Source: Alphaproteobacteria bacterium (GTDB taxonomy: Bacteria > Pseudomonadota > Alphaproteobacteria > Elsterales > Elsteraceae). Taken from it: 6,513 nucleotides of DNA. Positions within the stretch are counted from its first letter, which is position 1, and each line of letters starts with the position of its first letter. The DNA lies in NCBI GenBank assembly GCA_013297545.1, contig JAAFHH010000178.1:1-6513 (forward strand), given 5' to 3'. The notes beneath the pieces are model-generated. The model saw only the letters and a program-made list of their open reading frames with translations, was not told the origin of the DNA and made no database searches. Shown here piece after piece: positions 5,840 to 6,513 of the stretch. The position numbers were made by a program, and so were the translations under genes.

Positions 5840-6513
5840 TCAGCGGCTGGTCCACCCCTCCCGTCCTCCCCCCGCTTGCGGGGGGAGGGGCGCTTTGCCG
5901 ATGACGCGCAGGATAGCTGCGGCGGCGCGCGCGCTCGGCGGCTCGCTGCCGGCACCAAGTTCAGCCGCCACTGCGGCGAGGCCGGCACGCTGCGCCGCTC
6001 GCACTTCAGGATCCCGCAACAACGGCAGCAACGCCGCCGCCAACGGGCCAGGCGCGCAATCCTGTTGTAGACGCTCAGGATAGATCTCGCGCCCCGCGAT
6101 CAGGTTCGGCAGGGCAACATAGCGCACCTGGATCAAGCGGCGCACCAGGGCAGCCGTCAGCGGGTTGACCCGGTAGGCGATCACCGCTGGACACTTCGCG
6201 AGCGCGAGTTCGAGCGCCACCGTGCCCGATGCCGCAAGGGCTGCATCAGCCGCCTGAAACGCCGCGCGTTTCGCAGCGCCATCGGTGATCACCAGCGGCT
6301 CCCCCGCCCAGCCGGCGACACCGATCCGCACGGCATCCGCCACCGCGGGTACTGTCGGCACGACCACGCGCAGACCCGCCACGGCCGCAGCGAGGCGCGC
6401 GACCGTCTCGCCAAATACCCCGAGGTGACGGATCACCTCGCCGCGGCGACTGCCGGGCAGCACGACCAGCAGGGGCCGGTCCCCGATGTCATATCGCTCG
6501 CGAAACGACCACC
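5840..6513 (-). CDS. lpxB: Lipid-A-disaccharide synthase, C-terminal part (5' end outside the window)
   Basis: The frame is open to the right edge, giving the last 223 residues; the family is about 380-400 long, so roughly 160-175 N-terminal residues are missing. LpxB (glycosyltransferase family 19) joins UDP-2,3-diacylglucosamine to lipid X to make the tetraacyl disaccharide 1-phosphate of lipid A, at the cytoplasmic face of the inner membrane. Counting from the first visible residue, the family signatures are LPGSRRGEV (18-26), ALAASGTVALELAL (near 91-104), AYRVNPLT, and VALPNLIAGREIYPERLQQD. GTG at 6461-6463 is internal, since WSFRERYDIGDRPLLV precedes it in frame. The natural C-terminus seems to end near AAAAILRVIGKA; the last 16 residues (PLPPQAGGGREGWTSR) come from the repeat element. 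The gene normally begins or belongs to a lipid A / outer-membrane cluster; those neighbours would lie to the right. Confidence 0.95.
   Translation of the reverse strand, partial: WSFRERYDIGDRPLLVVLPGSRRGEVIRHLGVFGETVARLAAAVAGLRVVVPTVPAVADAVRIGVAGWAGEPLVITDGAAKRAAFQAADAALAASGTVALELALAKCPAVIAYRVNPLTAALVRRLIQVRYVALPNLIAGREIYPERLQQDCAPGPLAAALLPLLRDPEVRAAQRAGLAAVAAELGAGSEPPSARAAAAILRVIGKAPLPPQAGGGREGWTSR
5865..5888. repeat. GC palindrome, complete copy B, inside the lpxB reading frame
   Basis: Same 11-base arms as copy A with a TT loop at 5876-5877, that is, copy A in opposite orientation. It lies within the lpxB reading frame and encodes most of PLPPQAGGG near the protein's C-terminus. Confidence 0.9.

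Larger units (their letters stand above)
5747..5888. repeat. 142-bp element with 39-bp inverted ends, each containing a GC palindrome
   Basis: The left end (5747-5785) and the reverse complement of the right end (5850-5888) match at 36 of 39 positions. Each end consists of a perfect 24-bp palindrome followed inwards by a purine-rich tail containing GGGAGGGG. The inner 64 bp is less GC-rich and has a further inverted pair, GCCCAA at 5797-5802 and TTGGGC at 5830-5835, so the whole element could fold into a long imperfect hairpin. It has no coding capacity of its own and I saw no clear target-site duplication. It sits between the convergent gltA/small-ORF unit and lpxB, where it could end transcription from both sides, although no T-run follows the stems. 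It resembles the small palindromic intergenic repeats known from alphaproteobacteria; copy number in this genome is unknown. Confidence 0.8.

Noticed and set aside
5747..5888. CRISPR array, because of repeated palindromic units
   Set aside because: There are only two complete units in opposite orientation, with no regular spacers and no cas genes.
5434..5904. 156-codon open frame running from gltA across the repeat element
   Set aside because: It overlaps the gltA 3' end, the small ORF and both palindromes in a different frame, and has no recognisable protein character; it is kept open by GC-rich repeat sequence.

Overview
This window is a GC-rich stretch of bacterial chromosome carrying core housekeeping genes. 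The gene order comEC / gltX / gltA / lpxB, the alphaproteobacterial form of ComEC and the GltX and GltA sequences all point to an alphaproteobacterium, most likely near Rhodospirillales. The lineage is inferred from recalled family features, not from a database search.

Layout, left to right. (1) Bases 1-18 are the right part of a GC palindrome that recurs twice later. (2) ruvX (36-500, +) encodes the YqgF/RuvX RNase H-fold nuclease. (3) comEC (501-2633, -) converges on ruvX, and the two stop codons abut with no base between them. (4) A 102-bp gap separates comEC from the divergent gltX (2736-4115, +). (5) After 119 bp with a small hairpin and a weak promoter candidate comes gltA (4235-5539, +), citrate synthase. 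(6) A small ORF (5532-5726, +) overlaps the end of gltA and predicts a 64-residue protein with one C-terminal membrane segment. (7) A 142-bp element (5747-5888) has 39-bp inverted ends, each beginning with the palindrome. (8) lpxB (5840-6513, -, truncated by the window edge) encodes lipid-A-disaccharide synthase, and its last 16 codons lie inside that element.

The genes do not form one pathway. They cover tRNA charging and glutamate use (gltX), entry to the TCA cycle (gltA), lipid A synthesis (lpxB), rRNA or Holliday-junction processing (ruvX) and DNA uptake across the inner membrane (comEC). gltX, gltA and perhaps the small ORF run in one direction; comEC and lpxB run the other way. No stretch over 300 bases lacks a gene. 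I see no tRNA, rRNA, CRISPR array, transposase or phage gene.

The least ordinary content is the palindrome family: one complete paired element that has become the C-terminus of lpxB, and one copy cut by the window start just upstream of ruvX. I found no convincing new multi-gene system.
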